DNA from: Synchiropus splendidus
Taxonomy: Eukaryota > Chordata > Actinopteri > Syngnathiformes > Callionymidae
Length of the DNA stretch: 64,000 nucleotides
NCBI RefSeq assembly: GCF_027744825.2
Contig: NC_071334.1
Coordinates: 64,020,937 to 64,084,936 of the forward strand
Reading direction: 5' to 3'
Shown here: positions 24,756 to 37,900 of the stretch, in pieces
Layout: the number at the start of each line of letters is the position of its first letter
Position numbering within the stretch: the stretch's first letter is position 1
Made by a program: the position numbers and the translations under genes
Notes under the pieces: model-generated
Told to the model about the DNA's origin: nothing
The model's database searches: none
The model's input: the letters and a program-made list of their open reading frames with translations, nothing else

Positions 24756-27700
24756 TACCCTCCAGTGAGGCTCCACTTGGTCGCCGCTCTTATCTCATTC
24801 ACGCTGGAATGAGCGTTGTAGTGGAATTAAATCAAAGTGGAAATGAAATGAGTGTCTGCTGCATGGATGGACTTGTGACGGGCCAAATGAAGACGTGGTT
24901 GGGACCAAAGTGGAGCGAGAGGTTGCTAATTGCTTGCTACTTTTAGCTTGTATTTCAGCCGGCGTTGAGAGGAAAATGATCCTGTTGAAATAAGCCAAGA
25001 CGGCCACCGTAGCCCCACAACCTTTGACAAATAGTGAGGGCTCTTAATGTGTGTTTGAAGTTTCTGATGAGAGGCCCAGGCTGAAAGACACACTCGGAAA
25101 CTTTTGGGGGACTTTTTCTACGTCTTTCTAAATGTGTCTGCTGAGAGCTTCCATGGCACACAGACCCGCTCTTGCGTAATGCTCCGATATAAAAGGTTAA
25201 ATATAATAAATAGATGCTATTTTTATTCGAAGACGGAAACTGGGCTCAGTCCAGCTCCTTCAGGTCCTGGCTCGACTCAGTGCCCCCCCTCCGCCCCCTT
25301 GCAACCCAACACCCCTGACAGCGTCTGGCCCCCCGCGCCCGCCTTGCCAAGCTAAACACCTGGCATGGGCCGGAGAAGGGCAGCGATTTCACAGTTCCTG
25401 CCAGGCGCTCAGCTGACCTGCAACGCTGTCATGTGGGAGCCATGCGGGTGTGTGAGCAGGTGCGCGGGAGAAAAGCATGCAGCATGTAACATGTTCATTT
25501 GACATTCTGCTCACGTGTTTGAGGAAGTGGCCGCGTATGATTTCATTTGCTTGGTCCGACAGTGATGCATGGGCCTGTTGCGTGCCTCCCCCGTCTGCCG
25601 GAGTTTTGTGCGAGTCAGGGGCCAGGGCTGCTGTTGAAAGCCTGATGGATGGGGTCCAGGGGTCAGGGACTTCAGCTGTTGTGGGCCAAAACACAGAGCA
25701 GAGAACCACAGAGCTGGTTTGTGTCCGGCACCAGATGTGGGTAGATTTTTTTTTTTTTATTGTCAGAAGGGAAATCATAGAAGGACATTGAGTGGGGTGG
25801 AAGTCCAGGTTGTTTTCAAACTGACCTCATATTTGGGTAAACTGGAAACATGTCAGTTTGAACCAACACAACACGATGGAGAGACCTGTTGGAGCCGCGA
25901 CCCACCAGGGCTGAGTCATTCAGACAGTAGGATGATGACTTCCGGACCTCATTTCTGAAGCAGATGATGTGGTGCCAGGGGCGGCAGTTTTTGTTTATGT
26001 CAGTGGGTGCTCAAAACCACCGACAGGGCAGGATGGGATGCCGCTCTCATTTGAACCTGCCTCCGCCGCAGGCACACACACACACATACTTCAGCAGTGG
26101 AGGCTCATGCAGACCATGGAACCCACACCTATGCTGTCGTCTCCGTCCAACTCCTACTGCACTGGGAACCACAAGGATCCTCTGAGATGGTCTGCAGCAG
26201 CTGAATGCTCAGGTTGGATCCAGGAATCTCTCAAAGTTGCCTTTTGCTTAGGTTTTGTTCAGAAGTACGAGAAGGATGGAGGGTGAGTTCAGTTACATCT
26301 CACACAAATAACACACAATCTACCAACCAACCCCTCAGAAACTTCATCTTCACAAGGATTCGGATCATGATATGCTGAAGCCACAACAAACTGTTGGAAG
26401 GCAGCGCAACGTAGAGAGGAAAACCATTGGTACAAGGAGGAAACTGAGTTGTTCCTCCTGACCAACTCACTCGCACCATCCTGAGTTAAGAACCAGTTGA
26501 GACAAAAGGCCAGAGAGATCAATGGACGGTTGAGTGACTTTGGCAACGGTGTCCAGACTTTGAGGTCAACGTGACACAATGATCTTGGTCAACTCCTGCT
26601 GATGAAAAACTACATGATCGAGAAAATCAAAACTATGGTAAAATATCTCTGAATATTTGTTGACCAAAACAAGACGAGGGATTAATCTCACCTCCATTTT
26701 ATCCGTCGCATCTGACGCACGCTCTCGCTCTGTACTGGCTGCATGATTTTGAAGATGTGGCACCAGTGCAGCTCCTGGACGCCTCAGCAGGAAATGCATG
26801 CCGCCAATTCAACTGTGTTTTTATCAGACAAGGGAGCTACTGTTGAGATCATGCCTTGTTTCTTGCTGCCTAGTTTCTTATTAAAGGACCCGGAGTCTAG
26901 TTTGTGCCGTTGTTTTTGTCGGTGACCCATGATGGAGAGGCTTAAATAATCTCCTCTGTTCACCTGGTTCACCAACATCCCCCTGATCATTGGATGTGTG
27001 AGGGATGATATTCCTCCAGCTCAGTTGAGAATCGAACATCCTAAGAGTTCCAGGATCAAAGATCATTTTTGCTAAACAGTAGTTACTGGATTGTTGATGT
27101 GAGTGGGCAGAGGAAGTAAACTGACCCACAGCGCTGGAGCCACGATCGGGGTTTGCCTCGCCGCAGATTTCTACTCTTCAAAGTTTTCCCAAACTGAGGA
27201 ATCAAAGAAGTCGCGCACGACTGATCATACTTCTGACTGCTGACCCCCCACCCCTTCCAAAATATCCCGCTTCCTTCCATAATGAGGCTTTTTCGTTTGC
27301 CGCGATGATGCCATCAGCTCCAGGAGGAGCGGCTCTGCCAGGAGAGTCGGCCGCGTTGCCATGGAGACAGTTGGTGTAAAAGACGGCGGTTGGTGGCTTC
27401 GCTGCCATGTGGGCGAAGCCGAGACAGTCGTGAAGCTTTCGGGGGCGAGCGAACATCACACAAAATAAACGTTTGTTGCGGTTGAATGTCACTTCCTGTC
27501 CATGTTCAACCTCCGTGCCACGTTATTCCGCCTCTAATGTATCGTGCTGCGTTTCTTCACCCATTTGCTGATGTCAGGACGCTTTTGCCTCCACAATGTT
27601 CTCTGGACACATGAGCCTTTTCACATGGACAGCTCCAGAGTGGAGACCCTGGGCAGCTGGTCTGTGCCTCATAGGGCTCAAAACTACAGTATCTAAACCC

Positions 27701-27799
27701 ACTCACAGTGTTTCTTAAAGCTAAGATTCAAGAGTCAGACTGTTATACTGAAGTCTCCATGTAGTGACGGACTGAGTTCGTTTGGGAACGGAAACGGGA

Positions 27800-27990
27800 A
27801 TGAGGGAACCAGCCACTCTGACTTGTTTGAGAGCAAAGATGTCATCGATCAAGTACTATTTGGATTCTGGACACACCTTGAACTATCACTCCGATGACTC
27901 CGATTATTTTATTTTATTTCGAAGCACTTTCCTAGTTGGTGGGATCCCCACTGACCATGGCAATAAATTTGATTCTGATTCTGAAAAAAG
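27800..27990 (+). mobile_element. Probable L2-like retroposon 3' end with (GATTCT)n tail
   Basis: The segment CCCACTGACCATGGCAATAA followed by ATTTGATTCTGATTCTGA near 27946-27985 matches the tail of fish L2-clade LINEs and dependent SINEs, where a 3' end reading CAATAAATTTGATTCTGATT carries a hexanucleotide tail. Only the last 100-200 bases appear present and no reverse transcriptase is encoded. The left boundary is approximate. Confidence 0.45.
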
Positions 27991-30900
27991 CCCATCTCTC
28001 TGTTCCCCATCGCTCCTCTCCTGATGTCCAACACCTTTACTCACGTGTTACAGCGGTCTCTCGCTCCATGTCTCTTCCTGGTCACATGGACAAACTTGGC
28101 TTTTTGTTGCTCTCTCACTCGGACACACTAGAAAATTAGGCAGCTGCGGTGAATTTAGATCTCAATCTCCTGACCAATGATTCAACACAGATCACGAGAC
28201 GCGGCGTCCTGAAGGGTTTCGACTCACAGTTCCAGTCAGCGTCCTGCCACCTTCGGTCCAGTCTGCTGAACCCATCGGGCCAGTTTGTGCTCTTCACGCT
28301 TCCCGGTGTGAGAGGCAGAGGAGGTGTTAAATGAGAACCAGTGTCTTAAACACGGCACAAGGTGAAGCCGAGCACGAAACACAGCACAGGAAATGAAATT
28401 ATTTTCAATATCAGGCCCACTGTGGGAATTCAATTTCACAGCTCATGAACAATATCAAACAAACACGGCGGCTGAAGGAGCTCACTCTGATACCAGAGCA
28501 GGCGACGGGAGGACGCGGGGCGCGGAGGGTGAAGGGCAGGCCAACCCTTCACGCTCACCCACAACACCACCAATCTCCATATTTAGGCCGTTTGGAAGGA
28601 ACATTAGCCACCAGCTATTCCCTGGTTCCATGTCAGGGCCCGTCGGGAGGAGGGACGGGACGAGGGCTTCTAATGAACTCTATAATTAAATAAGAAGCTC
28701 ATCGCGGGCTCTGCGTCCACGACCACCTAACCAGGGTGGGAGTGAAAGAAACAGCGGCAGGTGAAGGACACGGGGACGGAGGCTAACTCTTTCATGAAGA
28801 GGACGGAGTTGGAGCGGCTCGAACCCGGACCTCACCTTCATTCGGCAGTAAACAGTTTATCTTGCGTCCACAGCCGCCTGCTGCTCGGCACTTTTCAAAA
28901 GCTGTGTGGGAGAAAGATAACGGCTCCTCTTTGCCCTCCTGAGGAAGCTGCTTTTGACTGACACATGCTAACAAGCTAAGGTGTGGGAGCGGCGCGCCGG
29001 CGGAATGGCTAATGCTAAAAGAGCAGAACCAGGGAATTCTCCCTCCACGTGCAGCTAATGACAATCGAGCAAAGGAACGGCAAGTGCTTTGTCTCTCAAC
29101 TTTTCCTGCCGGAGTCTCACAGTCATTCAGAGGAGGAAACGTCACGCCACGGATTTTCACAGAAGCCGACCGGATTCGAGGATTCATTAGTCGCAGCGGC
29201 GCTGAGAAGGTTCCTTTCATGATGCTGCTGTGACCATCCTGAACTCTGTTATGTCACATGGAACTTTGACATAACTGATTTGCACACTCTGGCTGAGGGA
29301 TCAGGAGAAGTCCCAGACTCACCTCAGGCAAGATGGCGGCAGCATCCCATCTGCTCTGGGCGGCTCATGGGAAAAGTCATCGGCAAAAACAATGAGTTTC
29401 CACAGAAATGTAATCAAAACTATAAACACAATCAGTCAGTTTACTCCAGATATAAGACAAATTATGTCATTTTATCTGCAAGTTACTTTAAGATCCACTG
29501 CCTCAAAAGAATGAAAAATATCTTGATAAATCTGAGGGGAAAACATTTAACCATTTGAAAAAAAACAATATTGAGAAGCTCAGTGTGGCACTGGGTCTCA
29601 AGCCATGATCAATGACTATACGAATTAAAATGAGAAAATATATTTATAAAACCAAGGGACGTGTGAGCTGATAAATGAAAAAGTATTATTTTTTTTATTA
29701 AAATACAGATTTTCATAGCGCATCGTTTTAGAACCGCTAACGTCCAACTACTCATAAAGTGTGTTTAAAAATGATTATTTTCCATCTCTTTTATGATCCA
29801 GTTCATCTTTGTGTCATGTCTAATTTCATGCTATCTTCCACTTGTTCTATCCTTCGATTTTGTTTTGCTCATCAGAAGATTTTTTTTTCCCAGTGCACAA
29901 GGAAAGCTTCGCCTTCTCCCTCCGTCTGTAGAAGTAATGCTTCATGTATCGCCATTAAAAGGTACGAATGCTGGAGCAGAAACAAGCAGTGGCTCGGCTG
30001 CTCTTTATTCCATCACATCAGACAGCGTGACTCAGTCACTGCCGCGCTCCGTCTCAGACTCAAGACACCATCGGGGTCGTCCTCTCTGTCTCCAGGCCGT
30101 CATAGATGCCGCCAACACTCCTTCACCTGCAGCCTAAATGACAATGAGCCATTCCATTTTAAGGTCAGACTGTGCTTGTCTGCTGAGGCGTCATCGTATC
30201 ATACAACTCGAACGTCAAAGGTCTCCAGATGTTGAGCCGCTAGCGGCATCACATCGTAAACGTTCAGCAGTTTGACGCCACAAAAGTCCATTCAGAGTTG
30301 AAAGCACCTTCAGGGCTTCCGAGCCAAACTTCCTGTCTCCTTCAAGGCTGAGGTTTCAGTCGGTGGAACGCTGCGGCGAGAGAGGACAACAGACCATTGT
30401 GAGCCACCAAACCCACGACTGAAGCGCTTCATGCAGGAGCCTCGCAGACTAGACCAAGAGTCGGACTACAGGGCTGAGGGATTCTAATGTTCACGCCCCC
30501 TGCTGGTGAATCGGAGGTGCTCTCCATACTCCCTGACTCACCAGACCGGCCCCTTCTCTCTGTTCGCCAGGCGCTAATTCTACACTAACTGATTGAAAAA
30601 AACCTCCTCACACACTAATTACGTCCCATTTCAAGACTAATTCTACCACTCAGCGCCATCTTTCTTCCTGAGAGAAGATTGGACGCTAATCTGTCTCCAC
30701 CTCATTGTTGCAGGCGACTCAGTCATTTTCTGACTCTTATCAGTCATCGCTTGGGGCAAACTCATCGCCGGGAAATTAGACTGAAAACAATGAGCGAGCA
30801 GAAGAAGAGATGAGTCACGCTGCTGTCAAGAGTTTGTTGCAGCAACTGAAGCAGAAATGTCTAGTTGCGACACTCACCTCATGGACGACTACATCGCAAC

Positions 30901-31530
30901 CAAAGCTCAGACAGGCTGCAAACTTAAATCCAGAGATATGAAATGCTCTTAAGATGCTCAATTGACATGACTGGCATGAAAATATGACACAAAAGCAAAT
31001 AAGACCAGCATCACCATCTGGTACTCCGCTGCAGCTCTTCACGGTAACTGGGTTTTGCAGCCTGAGTTGAAGGAGATGCTGCTTGTCATGCTGTAGTTGA
31101 GCAGACAACCAGAGTTTTTGTAGAGCGACTTTTGTTAGACACCCCTCTGGCAGCACGATGGATTAATATCAATGTTAATAATATTATAATATTAACACAA
31201 ACAAAAGTTAATTTCCAAAAATATTTAATGCAAAACATTTGTACAAAACAACACACAGATATAGGGCTATATACTCAATGCGAAGGATAATCGGTGCAAA
31301 TACTCCAAGAATAAAACATTAAATTAATCTCTAAATGGTTTTTGCAAAACATCCAACAAACAATATTCGTGAGAAAACACATCTGACAACAAAGGATCAT
31401 CCAGCAAGAGAGCAGGAAGTGAAGCCGACGAACAAAACCTGTACTTCCTGTTTCACTTCCGGCACGTGTGACATCCTTCATGGTCATTATTCTGCAGCTG
31501 TGGACGTTCATGTACAAATTGGCAAACACG
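27991..31530. other. Intergenic sequence downstream of pard3b, no gene seen
   Basis: No coding frame is supported on either strand. Base composition shifts from CpG-richer (28200-29300) to AT-rich (29380-29750, 31150-31350). Being immediately 3' of pard3b, the part above about 31200 might hold a longer alternative 3' UTR. Confidence 0.4.
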
Positions 31531-31531
31531 T

Positions 31532-31537
31532 TTTATT
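31532..31537 (-). terminator. pard3b: Candidate polyadenylation signal AATAAA for pard3b
   Basis: TTTATT on the plus strand reads AATAAA on the minus strand, 66 bases beyond the pard3b stop codon. GT-rich sequence (CGTGTTTGCC) follows within 20 bases on the minus strand, as expected for a cleavage site. This would give a very short 3' UTR. A weaker ATTAAA at 31224-31229 could mark a longer form. Confidence 0.35.
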
Positions 31538-31602
31538 CAGTAATAACATGCTCTTCCTCAAATCGGAACATATATTTCTGGATCATGTGACGATACTCCA
31601 CG

Positions 31603-31924
31603 TTAAACTGCATTGATCAGCGGGTTTTTTCGCCTCCCGTCCGGGTGGCGGTCCTCCTCGTAGCTGTAGCGCTCAGGACTGCCGTAGCGCCCCCTGGCTG
31701 CCGGGTATCTCTCTGGACTCTTGTAGCGACCCGGGCTAGCACCCCTGCTCGCCCCGCCGACCGCTTCGTAGTAGTGGCGCCCCCTGGTGGTGGGTGATGC
31801 GGGAACCTCTTGCCGTGCGAGGGCGGCCGAAGGGTGGTGCCGGCCCGGCGGCTGAGCGGAGGGTTGAGGAAGTGGCACTCGGTGATGGGGCCGAGAGTGG
31901 GTGGGGTAGTCATAGGGGTCCCGT
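31603..31924 (-). CDS. pard3b: pard3b terminal coding exon (par-3 family cell polarity regulator beta, C-terminal tail)
   Basis: On the minus strand the acceptor TCTCCGTTTCAG precedes an exon of one leftover base plus 106 codons and a TAA stop at 31605-31603. The first base completes an Arg codon begun by AG at the end of the exon at 44520-44599, so the phases match exactly. The encoded tail is rich in Pro, Arg, Tyr and His and has two tandem units, GRYKSPERYPAAR and GRYGSPERYSYEE. It ends RRKNPLINAV, close to the RQKNPMTAAV terminus I recall for human PARD3B; PARD3 itself ends differently. PARD3B is a multi-PDZ scaffold at tight junctions and cell contacts. This part lies C-terminal to the PDZ domains and is predicted to be disordered. 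The terminal Ala-Val may act as a PDZ ligand (inference). Confidence 0.9.
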
Positions 31925-34905
31925 CTGAAACGGAGAGAAGGTTGTATGTTTAGAATATTGAGTGAAGCGAGTTTGAAACCAGATCCAGGGCGTAGAAGGA
32001 TCACGTCCCGGTCAGGACGTGGATGGAGAGATGCCAGGAGATAAGGGCTAAAGCCTTGGTAAGCATATATGAGGATGTGTGTGTGTGTGAGTGGAGGAAT
32101 GTGTGTGTTGTCTCGGGGGTGTGTGGTAACGAGGCAGCCAGCTGGAGGTCTCCGGTTCCCCCCCCACTACTCACCCCCCAGCTCTGGGTGATTAGAAGCT
32201 AAACCCCTGAGTAAGGCGACACGCGGAAAGAGGGAGGGAGATTTAAAAAAGGAGGAGAAAGTAATAGAGGGGTGAGACAGGGGAGGGCGACGCGGTGAGT
32301 TTGGGGCGGAGGGGGTTGGGTCCTCACCTTTCACCGTTCAAATGTTTTCCATCTTATGCCTTGTTTCCACAGCTGAGTGAAAGGTGGGCGGCGCTAGTGA
32401 GTATAAAAATCAGCAGGGAGCCCGCATACAGTAAAATGCTGACGTCATCACGCATGAAGAAAACGCTGATGTCATCAAGCCGGCCGACTTGGAAAAAGAA
32501 AGAATGAATGAAATGAATTCTTAATTCACTCTTCAAACTGAAGCTTCCTGTTGGTTTACAAAAGTAAAGCATGGCACTGTGGCGACAAACTCGAGGCTTG
32601 TGGGCCACATCCGGTCTGCGACATCTGTATGTGGTCCATGAAATTGTTTCACACCAGCAATGAAGCTTCCACTTTTCATATTTCAAGTCCCAAAGCGCAC
32701 TGCAACAGTTGGCGCTCTGATGGAGGTTCACATTCTAAAATGTTGAAATTGTTTTTGGTGATTCATTTTTCAGAATGAGAGTGTATCAGTATTTGTTGTC
32801 AACAAGACGGTCACCATCGAGGACGATGACTCGATGAGTCCCTGCGGTCCATAAAGTGATGTGAGCTGGAACAAGCCGGTGACTTGTCCATGAGGAGCCT
32901 CTTCTGAAACCTAGATCTAGGAGGGCTTGCCACAGTCATGATGACGGACGGAGACCAGGAGCTAAGAAAGTCCAGCAGCCTTGGTCTGAGCCCTGGGATT
33001 ATCCGTCCCTTGTTCTTCTCCCGTGCCCCTCCGTCTCGTCTGTCAGGCTCCGGGAGTCCGATTCAGCACCTGTTGACTGGCCAATTAGAGCGAGTCACTC
33101 AGCGCAGATGAGGACGCTGCAGCGAGCCGGTGTGTGTGTGCGCTCGTGCAGGGGCAGACGTCTCTGGAGGATATTTCTATACGTGCTGGGTGTGTCGCAG
33201 CACTGCGAACTGACCACCCAAAAAGAGCGGTGGGGTCCGGACCACAGGTGGTCTGAGGAATGAACAGCACCGCCTTGTCACTCAGCAGAGCAGGAAGGAC
33301 GGAGCCGTACACGCAGACCCCAGAGTTATGACGAGGGAAAGGAGAGACCGCGGTTGGGGAAATGAAGATGGGAGCTGAAAACCAGAAGGTAAAGTGAGAG
33401 AAGGAGGTCATCATGCTCATTAATCCAGATTAAACGCTGAGGGCCACCAGAGGAGGAAGGAGTGATAGAAGGAGAGAAGGAACACCTGGATCTCAGGGCC
33501 ACCCAAACACACACCGACCTCCATCAGCCTTTTGTTTCTGACTCACTTCCATGTGGAAGCCTTGTCTCTCTGGCTGTTTCCTTGTGAGGGAGTGGGTCTC
33601 CAGCCACTGCCAGACCTTTCACATCAAGTGCCTTGTGAAACGTGTTTCAGAATTGAAAAAAGTTGCAGTTCTTTAAAAGCCTTCTATGAACTCCAAAATT
33701 TTGATTTTTCTTTTATTTGTTTTCAATGCAAATTATTTTAAATGACATAGTTTGGTTCCCTTTTAATTTTAAAGGAGTTTTAAAGGCATTCGATTTTTTT
33801 CCCGCTCATTTCTATTTTGAATTATTACATTCTGTGACCTTAAACCTCGATCTGTGCTGCATGTTTCATTTTATCAGCGCGTCCAGGTCTGTTCAGACGT
33901 TCTCCTGGCAGATGAGCGCGTGAGAGTGCCTACAGGTGGCGTGTGCACTGCGGCAGCTGTGGGGGGGATTAACGGGGTCCACAGGCCTCAGTGACCCACA
34001 AACAGTTCCTCATTCTTCCCAGTCACACAGCTGGTTCTGCCAGCTCTGGAAGATGGATGAACCCGACCGTGCGCGTGAGCTGACCCGAGCGGTCCACAGG
34101 CAATCAATAACAAAGAGCCAACATTTTCCTAGTTAAACATGGAAACCGTGCTTGATGGCGACAGGTAAGTCGTCGAGCTCCGGTAGATATTTCTTATTGG
34201 TCTTTGGCGAGCTGGAATCCTGCTGGATTAAATGTCATCTACTGTCAGTAACAACAAAGACACGGCTTCTGCTGATCTGCTCCGAAAAGCGCTGATGACA
34301 ACGCCACTGTTCAGCTGTCGGGAAAATGTTTCACACGCTCCTGAGACGAGCAAAGAAGGCATGAATGAATAAATAAAGGGAACTTAGACGTTCCTTGAGG
34401 TGGAAATAGCACTTGGATGGGAGCTAAAAATGAGAAAGAAGAGGGATCACTTTCAAAGACTTTAGAGCAAAACACATCTCAAAAGAAACAAAACCCAGCC
34501 CCCTCCAAAAATAAACACATAAATCAAATAAACAATAACTATTACAATGAACATTTTAATATATAAATATTTACAATAAGTATTACTGAATTGAATATGA
34601 GTTTGAAAGAAAAAAAAAAATCAAAGAGAAAACAAAACTGAATTTGACGACTCAGCATGTCGCCCCGACATATAAACGTAACAGCAATATCAGGGTCTTT
34701 GTTTTGCCACCATCAGTCTCCATCGATCACTCTGCGGACCCATCCATTCAGAGAAAATCATTTGTGGGGGGAAATGACATTATTTCTGTTGCCGTCGGGT
34801 GAAAGTTCTGGACCCCCACACGTCCCAGCTGGGCTCCATCAGTACAAGAGTGGAGACCGAGATGTGAACCATGGGGAGCAGCGAGTAGAGAGAAGTGTAA
34901 CGGCT

Positions 34906-34906
<1 letters not shown>

Positions 34907-34962
<56 letters not shown>
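34907..34962. repeat. (AC)n microsatellite, 28 perfect units
   Basis: The longest perfect dinucleotide run of CA type in the window, inside the last pard3b intron. It is likely to vary in length between individuals. Confidence 0.97.
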
Positions 34963-34965
<3 letters not shown>

Positions 34966-37900
34966 AACATCAGCACCACACATCTCACTGAGGAGGTCAC
35001 ATCCATGACTGAGAGAGTGTGAGCGCATGATGGCGGGGTTTATGATTACGTCTGCGGCGGAAAGTAAATATGTAAGTGTGTCGTTCATCTGGGACTGAGA
35101 GTAGTGGGGAGTTGGAGGGGGGTTTATGGGGGGGCGTGGAGGGGGTTACGGCACCTGCACCCGAGGAAACGGAAGGAGGAAATTAACCCAGCGCCCACTC
35201 ACACACACAAATTCCTCATTAACCCCACAGCACCCGTCAAAAACTGGTCTGTCAAACACTGCGGTTCCAAGAAGAGCTTGGCACTGAGCAGCTGGAAAAC
35301 AAGCTCAACTACAAGCTTCCTCCAAACAACAGTCCACGAGTCCTTTGTATCTTTAACTAGCTCACTACTGTGTTCAGCTCAGATCACTAGACACATCTCA
35401 ATCCAAAGACTGGAGCTTGCTGGAGACAAACCCAGCTCAAACAGACGAGAGGTGATGGACACCTCGGACGGCAGTTATCAAACCACGGCGTCTGACGCTC
35501 AGCAACACCGTGAGGTTCTGATGGGAAGCTGTTTGAGGGAGTCCTGCTGCCAAACGTGAGACGTGTGCTCTTGTCAGCAGCACAAAGCTGAAGTCTGCTC
35601 CTTGACATCACCAAAAGGAGACACCTCCTGAGGTGCCAACCACAGCTGCTCCCTGTCCGCCACATCTGCGGCGCGCTGACCTCTCACCCCTTCATTAACG
35701 GACATTTAAACCTGATGGGGAACACAAGCGCTCCATCAACGCAATTTCGACAAATAGAGCTTGCATAATGAATGAATTACTTTCCAAAGACACGCGAAAC
35801 AGGCGTCTGCATCTGTAGCCACAGCTGGCAGGTACATCTTCACCTGCCTGTCAAGTGGTGACGAACGTATCGCACGTATGAGGTGTTTACACGCAGGAGC
35901 ATCCAGCTGCTCGCTGACAGACACAGACGCGCGTCAAACCTCCAAACACCACAGCCAATCCTTAGGAGCGGATTTCCAAGTCTTCCCAATTATGAACCAT
36001 GTTAAATCTGGTGCTGAAAATCCTCTGCATAAGAAACCACACAGGACTCCACAGGGATCCAAACAGTTTCCAGAAACACAAATCATTTCAGGGGTCTTTG
36101 CTGAAGCCCAACAGGAGAATGGTCCAGGTTTAAATCCTGCCGCTGCCAAAACAGCCCACTACTGATGTGTGGGAGGAGTTCCACTACAGGTGCGCAGACT
36201 GAAGACTTGTAAGATAAAGGCCAGAAAACTGGACTTTATAAAAGCAACACATTCCCATGAGTATGTTAGTGAGTATCACATGGATGTCTCTCCATGTACA
36301 TGGCTCAGCGTGGAGTAACCCTGACTCCAACCATCCGCAGTCGGCGCACTTCTTCTACTATTAAGTTGGGCAGGCAGCTAAGGGTGAACATCTGTGGGAA
36401 TATTTGACCGTCTCCATGTAGCATGAGAGGAGACGCCACACGGATCGAGCCCTTTCACCTCATCTGTGTTCTTCTTCTGTGCGCTTGTCTGTCCAAAGAG
36501 GAACAGGCTGGTTGGAAATCACTAATAAAATGGAAGGAATATTTTCTCAATTTGAGTTGTGACTGAACAAGCTCATGGCTCTATCCATCAATACCCAAAG
36601 CACACAGAGAAATATCATCGAACTCCGTCGCACACTGAGACTATTCATAGCAGTTCATCATCTTTTTTTCCCAGCAGTGATACACAGCTAATAATGCAGT
36701 CACACTAAAGAAACTAACAAGTTCAGTTCAGTAAATAAATCCAATCTAAGATACACAAACACAAGAGTCTCCAGGGTTTTATTTAGCAACGCTTCGCTAG
36801 AATCGCTGCAGTGTGTGAATAATATGAAAACACCCCACTCATTACCAAGTGACTCAAAAACATTATTTTAATGTCTTTTCACTTTACTCGCACACAAAAC
36901 AAAGGTGGCATACTAACAACACAAAGCCGCTCTGATGTACCATATGTATATTTGGAAACTCCACACAAACACAACAGCCAATTGACAAACAAGTGTACTA
37001 CTAAAACATACATTCCACTGTAGACACAGTAGCAGCGGGACCTGGCTGTAGGGGCCACACTTGTCACCTCATTACAGCTGGAACCCCTGGACTACTGTGC
37101 CACGGACACCAGAGCCACACACTTCCTCCCCCGCGCTTCATCATCAGACTGTTTCTGAGTTAAATGCTGTTTTACGTGGTCACGTGTCGCACGTGGTTGT
37201 CCGTGTTCCTCCGTGTCAAGGAGCTAATTGGCGTGCGTGGTGGACAGAATGCAGACCTGGGCTCCATGAACAACTCAGGTTCTGGACAAGGCGGCTAATC
37301 AGAGCCCAGCGTGTCAACATCAGCCCTGGGAAATGGCTCCCACCTTGACACGTGTGTCACGGCTGCAGGGACCATGTTAGCACTGGGCACAACAATAAGC
37401 TGCGCGTAGGTGTTCCTGGTCTGTCGCTCGCTCACAACACACACGACTCTTAACGTCATCGCCCCCGCAGGTGGGACCTGGGAAAATATAACACACGACC
37501 CAAATAGCCATCCTGAGTGCAAAAATAAATCATATAAATTCCAGAGGATGATCGTACAACAGTCATGACGGGCCAATCTTTTTTCCTGCTGGGTTCCTGA
37601 CGACAGATTCCACCTCACTCACACATTCGAGGAACGAACAAGACGCAGCCGTTGATGGCGTTTACCAGTCTCACGGAGCTCATGTGGAGCTTTTAGAGTG
37701 TGTACCTTCTGTTTTATTTATGCTGCTGCAATTTATGTTCCCATGCTCAGACGTGGGAGACTGTGGGAAAAGCAGGATGGAAGGACTGCGGGGGGGGGGG
37801 ACAAGATACAATGAGGCAGAGGAGAAACATAAACACAGAGGCTCAGAAAGGCAGACTGATGGAATCAGTGAAAAATGCTGAAAATGCGAAGAGTGTAAGA

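Larger units (their letters stand above)
24334..27799. other. Intergenic sequence, no gene seen
   Basis: Contains a GT array (24589-24619) and a GCC array (24735-24755), listed separately, and a poly-T run near 25747-25759. The block at about 24478-24580 combines CACTAATTGCC, GATTTAATGAG and GCGCTAATGAAG in non-repetitive sequence and could be regulatory. No coding frame can be supported. Confidence 0.45.

Noticed and set aside
31160..31200. AT-rich near-palindrome GTTAATAATATTATAATATTAAC as a functional element
   Set aside because: Low-complexity AT sequence easily forms such symmetry, and the arms are imperfect and short.
32580..32660. GGGCCACATCCGGTCTGCG stretch as a hAT/Charlie-type element
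   Set aside because: A single short motif without terminal repeats; too weak for a feature.
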